Source of the DNA: Streptococcus oralis
GTDB taxonomy: Bacteria; Bacillota; Bacilli; Lactobacillales; Streptococcaceae
Assembly (NCBI RefSeq): GCF_019929345.1
Contig: NZ_JAHZPJ010000017.1
Coordinates: 1 to 38,052 of the forward strand
DNA: 38,052 nucleotides
Reading direction: 5' to 3'
In this document: positions 1-8,118 of the stretch, in pieces
How the letters are laid out: each line of letters starts with the position of its first letter
Position numbering within the stretch: position 1 is the stretch's first letter
Notes under the pieces: model-generated
Databases searched by the model: none
What the model was told of the DNA's origin: nothing
What the model saw: the letters and a program-made list of their open reading frames with translations, nothing else
Translations under genes and position numbers: made by a program

Positions 1-831
1 TCTCTCTTCTACATTTACTTGTTCAACTGACAAATTGACTAAAGCCATAGCATATCGTAACGCAATGTCTTCAGAATGTTGAAACTGCTCAAAAATTTGT
101 TTGACTGAATTCACAGTCTGTCCTAGTTCTTCTACATTTACTTGTTCAACTGACAAATTGATTAAAGCCCTAGCATATTGTAACGCAATGTCTTCAGAAT
201 GTTGAAACTTTAGGGTTAAAATTTCTATTTTTGATACGGTTTCTTTACGCTCCTTGATATCATTTTGCCTGTTTGAAAGATTGTATAAAACCATAGCATA
301 TCGTAACGCAATGTCTTCAGACTGCTCAAACTGCTCAAAAATTTGTTTGCCTGAATTAGCAGTATCGTCTAGTTCTTTTATATTTACTTGTTCGAGCGAC
401 AAATTGAACAAAACCATAGCATATCGTAACGCAATGTCTTCAGAATCCTTGAACTGCTCAAAAATTTGTTTGATTGAATTAGCAGTGTTTAGTAGTTCCT
501 CAACAATTTCTTGTTTAGCTGACAAATTGACTAAAGCCCTAGTATACTGTAACGCAATATCTTCAGACTGGTTGAACTTTTCAAAGATTTGTTTGACTAA
601 ATTAGCTGTATTCCCTCTCTCTTCTACATTTACTTGTTCAACTGACAAATTGACCAAAATCTCAGCATACCGCAACGCAATGCCTTCTGATTCAGGGTAT
701 TGCTCATAAATTATTCTTGCTTTTTCTGCTAGAGCTTCGCAGGCAGTCTTATCTGTCTCCTTTGCCGATAAGTCAAAGAGCTTATCTAAATCTGCTAAAC
801 TTTGATCCAAATTGTATTTCAGTTCATCCAT
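1..831 (-). CDS. Tandem 41-residue repeat protein, helical (TPR/Sel1-like), C-terminus cut by window edge
   Basis: Reading the minus strand from an ATG at 831 gives 277 codons without a stop to the window edge, so only the N-terminal part is present. The start is preceded by a GCGAGG-type ribosome site. The first 46 residues or so (starting MDELKYNLDQSLADLDKL) are not clearly repetitive; after that the protein consists of repeats of 41 residues built on a core like SEDIALRYAMALVNLS followed by VEQVNVEEL and a KQIFEQF segment. The alternating hydrophobic pattern predicts two helices per unit, as in TPR, Sel1 or HEAT-like solenoids, although the unit length is longer than a classical 34-residue TPR. 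No signal peptide or membrane segment is visible, so it is probably cytoplasmic and may act in protein binding. Its specific function is unknown. It has its own promoter and is transcribed away from the MFS gene. Confidence 0.8.
   Translation of the reverse strand, partial: MDELKYNLDQSLADLDKLFDLSAKETDKTACEALAEKARIIYEQYPESEGIALRYAEILVNLSVEQVNVEERGNTANLVKQIFEKFNQSEDIALQYTRALVNLSAKQEIVEELLNTANSIKQIFEQFKDSEDIALRYAMVLFNLSLEQVNIKELDDTANSGKQIFEQFEQSEDIALRYAMVLYNLSNRQNDIKERKETVSKIEILTLKFQHSEDIALQYARALINLSVEQVNVEELGQTVNSVKQIFEQFQHSEDIALRYAMALVNLSVEQVNVEER
61..720 (-). repeat. 123-bp tandem coding repeats (41-aa units)
   Basis: The plus-strand marker CGCAAT followed by TCTTCAG-like sequence recurs at 61, 184, 307, 430, 553 and 676, an exact spacing of 123 bp each time, which is 41 codons. 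Copies are closely similar at the nucleotide level, and the copy ending near 60 continues off the left edge. The unit nearest the N-terminus (about 676-720) is more diverged. Exact period and high identity suggest expansion or contraction by unequal recombination or slippage, and predict copy-number variation between strains. Confidence 0.9.
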
Positions 832-910
832 TCTATGTACCTCGCTTAAAATAGTAGCTATCTTATAAACTAATGTATTTTTTGCATGACAATTAGTTTC
901 TATACATCTT

Positions 911-940
911 ATTATATCAAAAATGCCATTTTTCTGCTAA
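911..940 (-). promoter_or_regulatory. Promoter of the 41-aa repeat gene
   Basis: On the minus strand a TTAGCA -35 (935-940) lies 18 bp from a TATAAT -10 (911-916) that also carries the extended TGA element. The predicted start is near 904, leaving a 5' leader of about 70 bases. Confidence 0.6.
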
Positions 941-975
941 TAGATGGATGGAGCTTTTTGTTAGTATAAGTACCA

Positions 976-1000
976 AAAAAGCCAGACAGAGTCTGGCTTT
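976..1000 (-). terminator. Intrinsic terminator of the MFS transporter gene
   Basis: A perfect stem AAAGCCAGAC / GTCTGGCTTT with a 3-base loop; on the minus strand it is followed by a run of T. It lies about 35 bp downstream of the MFS stop codon. Confidence 0.85.
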
Positions 1001-1034
1001 GCATTATTTATAACTGAGAAGTATTTTAGAATAA

Positions 1035-2201
1035 TTAAAGGATTTTATCCGCCCGATCCACCATAAAGAGTGAGACGGTCATGATGATATCAACAGCTAG
1101 AAGAGCAAGGACAGCTGGGATCCAAGATTGGAAAAGGTCAAAACTATAACCAAATAAGGTAGGACCAAAGGCCGCCAAGATGTACCCACCTGTTTGCGCT
1201 AGTCCTGATAGCTGAGCTGTCTTTTCTGGCGAACTAGTTTTAAGAGAGAAGCAAACCATGAGGTAGGGGAAGAGGGCGCTGCAGGCCGTTCCAATCAAGA
1301 GATGGACGACTAACCAGTAGAGGAAATTATTGGTTGGATACAAGAGCATGGCAATTCCTGTCATACCAGAGAAGGAAATGATTGCCAGCATGATTCGACG
1401 GTGACCATCTGATAGACGAGTCGTCAGACTTGGAACAGTCATTGAAAAAGGAATGCTGATCAGCGAGAAGATAGAAGCGAGGAGAGCCACATCACTATTA
1501 GAAAGACCAGCACTAATAGCCATAGTTGGCAACCAGGTCATACTTGTATAAAAGAGCAAGGATTGAAGACCGCCAAAGATAATGATAGCCCAGACATCTT
1601 TACTTTTTAGAATATTCTCTTTGACTTGCTTTTCTTTTTTGCTTTCTAGGTGGTGGTTGTGGCGATGATTTGGCAACCAGACCAGCAGAGTGACCAGACA
1701 GAGAAAGCTGAGAAGGAGGATGAGGCCCTTCCAAGAACTAGCTTGGGTGATAGGGACCGAAAGATAAGAAGCGATAGCAGTTGAAACCCCCATGGCAGTG
1801 ACATAGAGCGTTGTTAGGAGACTGATCTTTTGAGGCTGATTTGCCTGAATCATACTTGGGAGGAGTACATTGAAAATGGCGATGCTCGCTCCGATGATCA
1901 GAGTCCCTAGATAGAGAAGGGGAAGATTGAAAATCCGAATGACAGAGCCAACAGTTAAGAGGAGGAGACAGTAAGTAAAGAGATGTTCCAACCCGATTTT
2001 TTGTGCCAAGCGACTCGCAAAAGCAGAGAAAAGAGCAAACATCAAGAGAGGGAGACTGGTTAAAATCCCAAGAGAGCTGACCTCAACTCCTAGCCCCTGA
2101 GCAATATCCCCTAAAATGGTTGGAAGAGCAGTAAAAGGAGAGCGTAAAACAGTCCCGATTAAGACAATTCCTAGAACAAAAAAGAGTGATTGTTTTTTCA
2201 T
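1035..2201 (-). CDS. MFS transporter, CynX/NimT (cyanate/nitroimidazole) family
   Basis: A 388-residue polytopic membrane protein with about twelve hydrophobic segments, starting MKKQSLFFVLGIVLIGTVLR and containing the early RSPFTALPTIL segment typical of the CynX/NimT branch of the major facilitator superfamily. Characterised members transport cyanate, 2-nitroimidazole or similar small compounds, usually by proton coupling; the substrate here cannot be told from sequence. A charged cytoplasmic loop (HRHNHHLESKKEKQ, about residues 178-192) separates the two halves, as in other MFS proteins. The ATG follows a GAGG ribosome site by six bases. The gene stands alone: a terminator lies downstream and the next gene upstream is divergent. 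Length is normal and nothing looks broken. Confidence 0.9.
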   Translation of the reverse strand: MKKQSLFFVLGIVLIGTVLRSPFTALPTILGDIAQGLGVEVSSLGILTSLPLLMFALFSAFASRLAQKIGLEHLFTYCLLLLTVGSVIRIFNLPLLYLGTLIIGASIAIFNVLLPSMIQANQPQKISLLTTLYVTAMGVSTAIASYLSVPITQASSWKGLILLLSFLCLVTLLVWLPNHRHNHHLESKKEKQVKENILKSKDVWAIIIFGGLQSLLFYTSMTWLPTMAISAGLSNSDVALLASIFSLISIPFSMTVPSLTTRLSDGHRRIMLAIISFSGMTGIAMLLYPTNNFLYWLVVHLLIGTACSALFPYLMVCFSLKTSSPEKTAQLSGLAQTGGYILAAFGPTLFGYSFDLFQSWIPAVLALLAVDIIMTVSLFMVDRADKIL

Positions 2202-2391
2202 AAAAACCTCGATAGGATGATTTTAATAACAGCTTATTTTAAGGTTTTTTTCTTACAATGTCAAGGAGAGGACTGCTAAGAAAGTTAGAACGATTTAACT
2301 GAAAATAGAGTGAAAAGGGACAGATTTCTTTACCAGAATTTTTCTTGATTTGAGATAAAAATAGGAAACTAGGAAATTTTGTGATAAAATA

Positions 2392-2400
2392 GTGGAAGGA
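2392..2400 (+). promoter_or_regulatory. Extended -10 promoter of the GT2 gene
   Basis: TGA directly followed by TAAAAT forms an extended -10 element 24 bp before the GTG start; no good -35 is seen, which is common for extended -10 promoters. Confidence 0.45.
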
Positions 2401-2423
2401 AATCTATAAATTGGAGAAAAACT

Positions 2424-3254
2424 GTGTCTGAAAAGCAAAAAATCAGCGTCTTGATGTCGGTCTATGTAAAGGAAAATCCGACATTTTTGAGAGATGCTAT
2501 CAAGAGTATTCAAAACCAGACCTTGAAACCAAGTGAGCTTGTTCTTGTTGAGGACGGGCCGCTCACGCCCGAACTCTATCAGGTGCTAGATGAAGTGGAA
2601 GCGCAGTCAGAGATTCCAGTTAAGCGTTGTCCCTTAGAAGAAAATCAAGGTTTGGGTTTGGCTCTTCGATACGGTGTTTTACAGTGTCAGTACGATATCA
2701 TCGCTCGCATGGATACAGATGATATAGCGGTAGCTGACCGCTTTGAAAAGCAAGTCCAACTAATGGAACAGGAAAATTTGGATCTTTTGGGTGGACATAT
2801 TGCAGAATTTATTGACAATCCTGACGAGATTGTTTCTTACCGTCGTGTTCCTACTCAGCACGCAGATATTGTGGCTTACCAAAGGATGAGAAGTGCTTTT
2901 AACCACATGACAGTCATGTTCAAAAAGGACATGGTCCTCAAGGCGGGCAACTACGAAGACGGGCTTTATATGGAGGATGATCTCCTTTGGCTCAATATGA
3001 TTACGGCAGGTGCCAAGACTGGCAACCTAGATCAAATCTTGTGTAAGGTTCGCGTAGGTGCCGGGATGTTTGAGCGTCGAGGTGGCTTGCGTTACCTTAA
3101 ATTCTATCGTCAAGCTCGCCAACGGATGCTGGAGCGAGGGCAAATTTCTTACATGGAATATGCTAAAAGTGTAGCCATTCAGGCCATTGTTGCACTTTGT
3201 CCAGGCTTTGTACGTCAGTTTATTTTTGTAAAATTATTAAGAAAAAATAAATAG
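2424..3254 (+). CDS. Family 2 (GT-A fold) glycosyltransferase
   Basis: A 276-residue enzyme that begins with GTG, chosen because a GGAG ribosome site lies 7 bases upstream and the family-typical first strand (KISVLMSVYVKENP) follows at once. It shows the GT2 landmarks: the nucleotide-binding N-terminal strand, the VLVEDGPLT segment, the metal-binding DxD-like motif in ARMDTDDIA near residue 95, and a YMEDDLLWLNM segment matching the catalytic ED region. No transmembrane anchor is obvious, although the C-terminus is hydrophobic and basic and may touch the membrane. GT2 enzymes of this type add a sugar to a lipid-linked or polysaccharide acceptor. The next gene is a nucleotide-sugar dehydratase, so the two probably serve one surface glycan. 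Donor and acceptor are unknown. Confidence 0.88.
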   Translation: MSEKQKISVLMSVYVKENPTFLRDAIKSIQNQTLKPSELVLVEDGPLTPELYQVLDEVEAQSEIPVKRCPLEENQGLGLALRYGVLQCQYDIIARMDTDDIAVADRFEKQVQLMEQENLDLLGGHIAEFIDNPDEIVSYRRVPTQHADIVAYQRMRSAFNHMTVMFKKDMVLKAGNYEDGLYMEDDLLWLNMITAGAKTGNLDQILCKVRVGAGMFERRGGLRYLKFYRQARQRMLERGQISYMEYAKSVAIQAIVALCPGFVRQFIFVKLLRKNK

Positions 3255-3282
3255 TATTGTAAAAGATAAAATAGCCAAAAAA

Positions 3283-3291
3283 TGTTATAAT
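3283..3291 (+). promoter_or_regulatory. Extended -10 promoter of the dehydratase gene
   Basis: TGT directly followed by TATAAT (3286-3291), 40 bp before the ATG, in the short gap after the GT2 gene. It suggests independent transcription or a booster promoter. Confidence 0.55.
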
Positions 3292-3331
3292 AACAATATA
3301 TTTAAATTCTTTTAAGAAAGAGTAAATTCCT

Positions 3332-5182
3332 ATGAATAAAAAACTAACAGATTATGTGATTGATCTGGTTGAAATTTTAAATAAACAGCAAAAGCAGGTG
3401 TTTTGGGGTATATTTGACATTATTAGTATGGTGGTTTCCATCATCGTGTCTTACATTCTCTTTTATGGTTTGATTAATCCAGCGCCTGTGGATTATGTTA
3501 TCTATACTGGTTTGGCTTTTCTCCTCTATCAAATCATGATTGGATTTTGGGGGCTCAATGCGAGTATTAGTCGTTACAGCAAGATTACGGATTTTATGAA
3601 AATCTTTTTCGGAGTGATGCTCAGTAGTGTGTTTTCCTATGGAATTTGCTACGCTTTTCTTCCTCTATTTTCTATCCGGTTCATCATACTCTTTATCTTA
3701 TTGAGTACCTTTCTCATCTTACTCCCTCGTATCACTTGGCAGCTGATTTATTCTAAGCGCAAGCAGGGTAGTGGGGAGGGCGAACACCGCCGTACCTTCT
3801 TGATTGGTGCTGGTGATGGTGGCGCCCTCTTTATGAACAGCTACCAACATCCAACTAGCGACCTTGAGCTAGTGGGGATTTTGGATAATGATGAGAAGAA
3901 AAAGGGACAAAAACTAGGTGGAATCCCAGTTTTGGGCTCTTATGATAATCTACCCGACTTGGCTAAACGTCACCAAATCGAGCGTGTCATCGTAGCCATC
4001 CCTTCGCTTGACCCGTCAGAGTATGAACGTATCCTGCAGATGTGTAATAAACTAGGTATCAAATGTTACAAGATGCCCAAGGTTGAGACAGTCGTTCAGG
4101 GGCTTCACCAACCAGGTAGTTGTTTCCAGAAAATTGATATCACAGACCTTTTGGGGCGTCAGGAAATCCGTCTCGACGAATCCCGTCTTGGTGCAGAGCT
4201 TACAGGCAAGACCATCTTGGTGACAGGAGCCGGCGGTTCGATTGGCTCAGAGATTTGTCGTCAGGTCAGTCGCTTCAATCCCGAACGCGTGATTTTGCTG
4301 GGGCATGGCGAAAATTCCATCTATCTCGTTTATCATGAATTGATTCGTACATTCCAAGGGATTGATTATGTTCCTGTCATTGCAGATATTCAGGACTATG
4401 ACCGTCTTCTACAGGTATTTGAGCAGTATAAACCAGCTATTGTCTACCATGCTGCAGCCCACAAACATGTTCCGATGATGGAGCGCAATCCAAAAGAAGC
4501 CTTCAAGAACAATATCCTCGGAACCTACAATGTTGCCAAGTCTGTTGATGCAGCCAAAGTACCTAAGATGGTCATGATTTCGACTGACAAGGCGGTCAAT
4601 CCACCGAACGTTATGGGTGCAACTAAGCGCGTGGCGGAGTTGATTGTTACTGGCTTTAACCAACGTAGCAAATCAACCTACTGTGCAGTTCGTTTTGGGA
4701 ATGTTCTCGGTAGCCGTGGTAGCGTGATTCCTGTCTTTGAACGCCAGATTGCTGAAGGTGGCCCTGTAACGGTGACAGACTTCCGTATGACACGTTACTT
4801 CATGACCATTCCAGAAGCCAGCCGTCTAGTAATCCATGCTGGCGCTTATGCCAAGGATGGAGAAGTCTTTATCCTTGATATGGGCAAACCAGTCAAGATC
4901 TATGACTTAGCCAAGAAAATGGTGCTTCTAAGTGGGCATACAGAAAGTGAAATTCCAATCGTTGAGGTCGGTATCCGACCAGGTGAAAAACTCTATGAAG
5001 AACTCTTGGTTTCGACCGAATTGGTTGATAACCAAGTTATGGACAAGATTTTCGTTGGTAAGGTAAACGTGATGCCTCTAGAAGCGATCAATCAAAAAAT
5101 AGAGGAGTTCCGTTCACTCAGCGGAGATGAGCTCAAAGAAGCAATCATTTCCTTTGCAAATGAGACAACTCATGCTGAGTAA
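3332..5182 (+). CDS. Membrane-bound nucleotide-sugar 4,6-dehydratase/epimerase, CapD/WbpM/FlaA1 family
   Basis: A 616-residue protein with three parts. Four hydrophobic helices fill about residues 25-135. A CoA-binding-like Rossmann domain follows (RRTFLIGAGDGGALF, from about 150 to 275). The C-terminal half is an extended SDR domain with the NAD(P)-binding motif GAGGSIG at 299-305, the TDK triad at 418-420, and M428-GAT-K432, where Met replaces the usual catalytic Tyr. That Met is the hallmark of the WbpM/CapD group, whose characterised members convert UDP-GlcNAc to the 4-keto-6-deoxy sugar for surface polysaccharides. The length is typical of the membrane-anchored form. It lies 77 bp after the GT2 gene, has its own extended -10 promoter and ends at a strong terminator. 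No sugar polymerase, flippase or priming transferase is adjacent. The product and its glycan are inferred, not shown. Confidence 0.92.
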   Translation: MNKKLTDYVIDLVEILNKQQKQVFWGIFDIISMVVSIIVSYILFYGLINPAPVDYVIYTGLAFLLYQIMIGFWGLNASISRYSKITDFMKIFFGVMLSSVFSYGICYAFLPLFSIRFIILFILLSTFLILLPRITWQLIYSKRKQGSGEGEHRRTFLIGAGDGGALFMNSYQHPTSDLELVGILDNDEKKKGQKLGGIPVLGSYDNLPDLAKRHQIERVIVAIPSLDPSEYERILQMCNKLGIKCYKMPKVETVVQGLHQPGSCFQKIDITDLLGRQEIRLDESRLGAELTGKTILVTGAGGSIGSEICRQVSRFNPERVILLGHGENSIYLVYHELIRTFQGIDYVPVIADIQDYDRLLQVFEQYKPAIVYHAAAHKHVPMMERNPKEAFKNNILGTYNVAKSVDAAKVPKMVMISTDKAVNPPNVMGATKRVAELIVTGFNQRSKSTYCAVRFGNVLGSRGSVIPVFERQIAEGGPVTVTDFRMTRYFMTIPEASRLVIHAGAYAKDGEVFILDMGKPVKIYDLAKKMVLLSGHTESEIPIVEVGIRPGEKLYEELLVSTELVDNQVMDKIFVGKVNVMPLEAINQKIEEFRSLSGDELKEAIISFANETTHAE

Positions 5183-5212
5183 GAGAAGTTGATTAAAAAT
5201 CTTCAAAATTAT

Positions 5213-5262
5213 AAAAACGCATAAAATCAGGTATTCAAAAACCTTGATTCTATGCGTTTTAT
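5213..5262 (+). terminator. Intrinsic terminator after the dehydratase gene, possibly bidirectional
   Basis: A long stem: AAAACGCATA pairs with TATGCGTTTT and the inner AATCAGG pairs with CCTTGATT around an A-rich loop. It lies about 30 bp after the stop codon and could also serve the convergent XRE gene. Confidence 0.8.
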
Positions 5263-5344
5263 CATGGAAAATTTTATATAAGATATGAAATAATGTTGCT
5301 TGTTCTTTTTTAAAAGAAAGGGTGGTTGGAGACTTCCATCTCCG

Positions 5345-5839
5345 TCACTTTTTGCTATTGACTTCTTCTGAAGTTTTTTCGAGATTAATCATCTTATCAA
5401 GGTAAAATTGTTTAGTTTTGAGTACTTTGTTGATAGCAATCGCTGAAGCAATCAAAAGAACGAAGGTCAGCCAAATCCAGGCGGTGAATTCGGCTGGGAA
5501 ACTAGAACCAGCTAAAAAAAGATAGATAGCCAGAGCCAATACGAAAATATAAATCATTTGCCAGAGACCAAAGGATTTAACCTCTTTACAGTATTTGTCC
5601 TTGTCTTCTTCCAAGGTCACTGCTGTGGAACCTTTTTCAGAGTTTTCATCCAGTAGTAGATAGTCAGTTGTTACTTGGAAAATCTTGCTTAATTCAATGA
5701 TTTTTTCGATTTCAGGAAGAACTTGTCCAGACTCCCATTTTGAGATGCTTTGCCGAGAAACATTGATTTGTTCTGCTAGCTTTTCCTGGGACCAACCTTT
5801 TTCCTTTCTGAGCTCAAATAGTTTTTCTGCGAGTTTCAT
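5345..5839 (-). CDS. XRE-family regulator with C-terminal membrane segments
   Basis: A protein of about 164 residues. Residues 5-60 form a Cro/CI-type helix-turn-helix ([20 protein letters not shown], then [17 protein letters not shown]), the common form in Firmicute XRE regulators. After a short acidic linker the C-terminal third holds two hydrophobic helices ([19 protein letters not shown] and [16 protein letters not shown]), so the DNA-binding domain is probably tethered to the membrane. Two ATG codons are adjacent (5842 and 5839). I chose the second because it is 8 bases from the AGGAGG site, against 5 for the first; the difference is one residue. The gene is convergent with the dehydratase gene and divergent from ruvA. 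Its targets are unknown. Confidence 0.88.
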   Translation of the reverse strand: MKLAEKLFELRKEKGWSQEKLAEQINVSRQSISKWESGQVLPEIEKIIELSKIFQVTTDYLLLDENSEKGSTAVTLEEDKDKYCKEVKSFGLWQMIYIFVLALAIYLFLAGSSFPAEFTAWIWLTFVLLIASAIAINKVLKTKQFYLDKMINLEKTSEEVNSKK

Positions 5840-5961
5840 CATTCTATCCTCCTTTTTCTACTTCTATCCTAACAATTTTTACTTATAATGAGAATACAAT
5901 CTCCTGTACTATTTGTCAACCAGAGGTTGCACCTTTTGTTGCAGTCTGTCTTGGGGAAATA

Positions 5962-5970
5962 TGGTATACT
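5962..5970 (+). promoter_or_regulatory. Extended -10 promoter of the ruvA operon
   Basis: TGG followed by TATACT (5965-5970) inside TATGGTATACT, a near-ideal extended -10, 28 bp before the ruvA ATG. The -35 region has no good match. Confidence 0.65.
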
Positions 5971-5998
5971 AGATAGGCAAAATAATGGAGAAAAAACT

Positions 5999-6592
5999 AT
6001 GTACGAATATCTAAAAGGAATCATTACCAAAATCACTGCTAAATATATTGTCCTTGAGGCAAATGGTATCGGTTATATCTTGCATGTAGCCAATCCTTAT
6101 GCTTACTCAGGTCAGGTTAATCAAGAAACTCAGATTTATGTGCACCAAGTTGTCCGTGAGGATGCCCATCTGCTTTACGGCTTTCGTTCAGAAGACGAGA
6201 AGAAGCTCTTTCTTAGTCTGATTTCGGTCTCAGGGATTGGTCCTGTGTCAGCTCTTGCTATTATCGCTGCCGATGACAATGCTGGCTTGGTTCAGGCAAT
6301 CGAGACTAAGAACATCACCTACTTGACCAAGTTCCCTAAAATTGGCAAGAAAACAGCCCAACAGATGGTGCTGGACTTGGAAGGAAAGGTAGTCGTGGCT
6401 AGTGATGACCTTCCTGCCAAGGTCGCAGTGCAAACCAGCGCTGAGAACCAAGAATTGGAAGAAGCTATGGAAGCCATGTTGGCACTGGGTTACAAGGCGA
6501 CCGAACTTAAGAAAATCAAGAAATTCTTTGAAGGAACGACAGATACAGCAGAGAACTATATCAAGTCGGCTCTTAAGATGTTGGTAAAATAA
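5999..6592 (+). CDS. ruvA: Holliday junction branch-migration protein RuvA
   Basis: 197 residues, the usual RuvA length. RuvA binds four-way DNA junctions as a tetramer and loads the RuvB motor for branch migration in recombinational repair. The N-terminal OB-fold ([20 protein letters not shown]) is followed by the helix-hairpin-helix region with [14 protein letters not shown] and [16 protein letters not shown], and by a C-terminal RuvB-binding domain ending SALKMLVK. The reading frame stays open further upstream, but the ATG at 5999 is chosen because a GGAG site lies 8 bases before it and the family N-terminus starts there. It is first in an operon with the next two genes and overlaps the next one by a single base (TAATG). 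Confidence 0.97.
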   Translation: MYEYLKGIITKITAKYIVLEANGIGYILHVANPYAYSGQVNQETQIYVHQVVREDAHLLYGFRSEDEKKLFLSLISVSGIGPVSALAIIAADDNAGLVQAIETKNITYLTKFPKIGKKTAQQMVLDLEGKVVVASDDLPAKVAVQTSAENQELEEAMEAMLALGYKATELKKIKKFFEGTTDTAENYIKSALKMLVK

Positions 6593-7161
6593 TGGGAATT
6601 GCTCGAATTAATCTAGTTGAAGCAAGAAACAGTAGCAACCATGTCAAGATAAAATTTAAAAATGGGAAGGTTGATACACTATGGCTACACTGTACCGTTT
6701 TTCCGTTGTTTTGTAATAATTGTCAGCAGAGCCAAACAGGATTATTCTTGCATTGTGGTTCCCGCTATGGTCAAGTTGGCTCATTTCCTTGTGAATTTTG
6801 TGGCGCAAGTATTGCTTTAGTAGATAATGACAACATAGTAGATAGTATAAGGGTGAATGATGAACCTTGTTCTTTCGAAAAACTCTACCTGTTAAGAGCA
6901 GACTACATTGAATGGTTTGAAGAATGGTATGGTATAACTCTGGCTTCAGAAAGTTTATTTGAAGGTTGGACTGATTGGATGTCTGTAGACCAGCTTCGAG
7001 AACAGATTGAAACATTAACTGGAATAGAAACAGATGATGGTGTAAGGTATCAAACGGATGAGAGATTTAACCCTCTACCACCAGATATTAATCGTTGGAT
7101 TAATCTATTGGATAAGTCGAGTATCCCCTTACCTGGCTATGTTTTAAAGATTGGAGAATAA
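6592..7161 (+). CDS. Hypothetical protein with paired CxxC zinc-knuckle motifs
   Basis: A 189-residue protein I do not recognise. The N-terminal half carries CNNC (41-44) and CEFC (67-70), with further cysteines at 34 and 55, a spacing consistent with a zinc ribbon. The C-terminal half is rich in Trp, Glu and Asp (WFEEWYG, LFEGWTDWM) with no motif I can name, and there is no signal peptide or membrane helix. Its ATG overlaps the ruvA stop (TAATG), and its last codons contain the GGAG that serves as ribosome site for tag, so translation of all three genes is coupled. From memory ruvA and tag are directly adjacent in pneumococci, so this gene looks inserted; its base composition also appears more AT-rich than its neighbours. 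A DNA-repair accessory role is suggested only by context. Confidence 0.8.
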   Translation: MGIARINLVEARNSSNHVKIKFKNGKVDTLWLHCTVFPLFCNNCQQSQTGLFLHCGSRYGQVGSFPCEFCGASIALVDNDNIVDSIRVNDEPCSFEKLYLLRADYIEWFEEWYGITLASESLFEGWTDWMSVDQLREQIETLTGIETDDGVRYQTDERFNPLPPDINRWINLLDKSSIPLPGYVLKIGE

Positions 7162-7162
7162 T

Positions 7163-7726
7163 ATGACAAAACGCTGTGGTTGGGTTAAAATGAACAACCC
7201 TTTATATGTAGCCTATCATGATGAGGAGTGGGGCCAACCCCTTCATGATGACCGTGCTCTTTTTGAGTTGCTTTGTTTGGAAACTTACCAGTCGGGTCTA
7301 TCTTGGGAAACGGTACTAAACAAACGCCAAGGATTCCGAGAAGCATTTCATGGCTATCAAATTCAAGCGGTCGCGGAAATGACAGATGGGGAGTTGGAAG
7401 CCTTGTTAGAGAATCCAGCCATCATTCGAAATCGTGCCAAGCTCTTTGCGACGCGTGCCAACGCCCAAGCATTTTTACAAGTTCAGAAAACCTACGGCTC
7501 TTTTGACGCTTATCTCTGGTCCTTTGTTGAGGGAAAAACGATCGTGAATGATGTTCCTGACTATCACCTAGCACCTGCTAAAACAGCCTTGTCTGAAAAA
7601 TTAGCCAAAGATCTAAAAAAACGAGGTTTCAAGTTCACAGGTCCAGTCGCCGTTTTAGCTTTTCTACAAGCAGCAGGTCTGATTGATGACCATGAGAATG
7701 ATTGTGAGTGGAAAAACGGTAATTAG
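7163..7726 (+). CDS. tag: DNA-3-methyladenine glycosylase I
   Basis: 187 residues, normal for Tag. It removes 3-methyladenine from alkylated DNA in base-excision repair. The family signatures are clear: the N-terminal CGWVKMNNPLYVAYHDEEWG, the HhH-like ELLCLETYQSGLSWETVLNK segment with the base-recognition Glu, and the structural zinc site formed by the N-terminal Cys and His (C of RCGW, H of YHDEEW) with the C-terminal DDHENDC His and Cys. The frame is open four codons upstream from a TTG, but the ATG at 7163 follows the GGAG at 7153-7156 by six bases and matches the family start. It is the last gene of the ruvA operon. Confidence 0.96.
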   Translation: MTKRCGWVKMNNPLYVAYHDEEWGQPLHDDRALFELLCLETYQSGLSWETVLNKRQGFREAFHGYQIQAVAEMTDGELEALLENPAIIRNRAKLFATRANAQAFLQVQKTYGSFDAYLWSFVEGKTIVNDVPDYHLAPAKTALSEKLAKDLKKRGFKFTGPVAVLAFLQAAGLIDDHENDCEWKNGN

Positions 7727-7759
7727 TGAGTGCAGGCGTCTAATTATCTGAGAATATAG

Positions 7760-7790
7760 AAAAAAGCTGAGAAATTCCTCTCAGTTTTTT
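7760..7790. terminator. Bidirectional terminator between tag and the SemiSWEET gene
   Basis: CTGAGA (7767-7772) pairs with TCTCAG (7779-7784) around AATTCC, with A runs on the left and T runs on the right. It can terminate tag on the plus strand and the convergent SemiSWEET gene on the minus strand. Confidence 0.8.
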
Positions 7791-7809
7791 CATTATATGC
7801 TAGTAACTT

Positions 7810-8073
7810 TTATAGTGCAGTGAGAAATGTCAGTCCACCTAAGACAACGCCAGCTGAGTTTGGAATAATTAGTATCCAATCCTTCTTAGGCTCTTTTGTC
7901 CACCCGTAAATAACCCAAATTAAACAAGATACTGCTGCGGATAAAGGCTGGAATGGTTGAGCTTTGTTGCCTTGTAAATTGGCAAAAATTTGTGGGATGT
8001 AGGCGATAAATACAATAATCCCGATAAAGGCCCCGATTGAACCGACAATTTGATTTATTTTTTGTTTAGTCAT
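7810..8073 (-). CDS. SemiSWEET (MtN3/saliva, PQ-loop) small sugar transporter
   Basis: An 87-residue protein with three hydrophobic helices and a PQ-loop motif (IAYIPQI) in the first, as expected for a SemiSWEET, which works as a dimer of three-helix bundles to move sugars or related small solutes passively. A longer frame upstream is possible, but the ATG at 8073 (MTKQKINQIVGSIGAFIG) follows GGAGG closely and gives the standard family length. The substrate is not predictable. It is convergent with tag, and the S66 peptidase gene lies upstream on the same strand with a promoter in between. Confidence 0.88.
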   Translation of the reverse strand: MTKQKINQIVGSIGAFIGIIVFIAYIPQIFANLQGNKAQPFQPLSAAVSCLIWVIYGWTKEPKKDWILIIPNSAGVVLGGLTFLTAL

Positions 8074-8089
8074 ATACACCTCCTTCAAA

Positions 8090-8118
8090 AGGATATCATA
8101 GAAATAAGCAAAATGCAA
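8090..8118 (-). promoter_or_regulatory. Promoter of the SemiSWEET gene
   Basis: On the minus strand TTGCAT (8113-8118) and TATCCT (8090-8095, preceded by TGA) are 17 bp apart, just upstream of the ribosome site. Confidence 0.6.

Noticed and set aside
254..709. An open 151-codon plus-strand frame with its own internal repeats
   Set aside because: It lies entirely antisense to the 41-aa repeat gene; its repetitiveness is only the reflection of the 123-bp repeats, and it lacks a ribosome site.
2295..2513. A 72-codon minus-strand frame across the GT2 start
   Set aside because: It overlaps the promoter and the conserved N-terminus of the glycosyltransferase, and shows no ribosome site or family resemblance.
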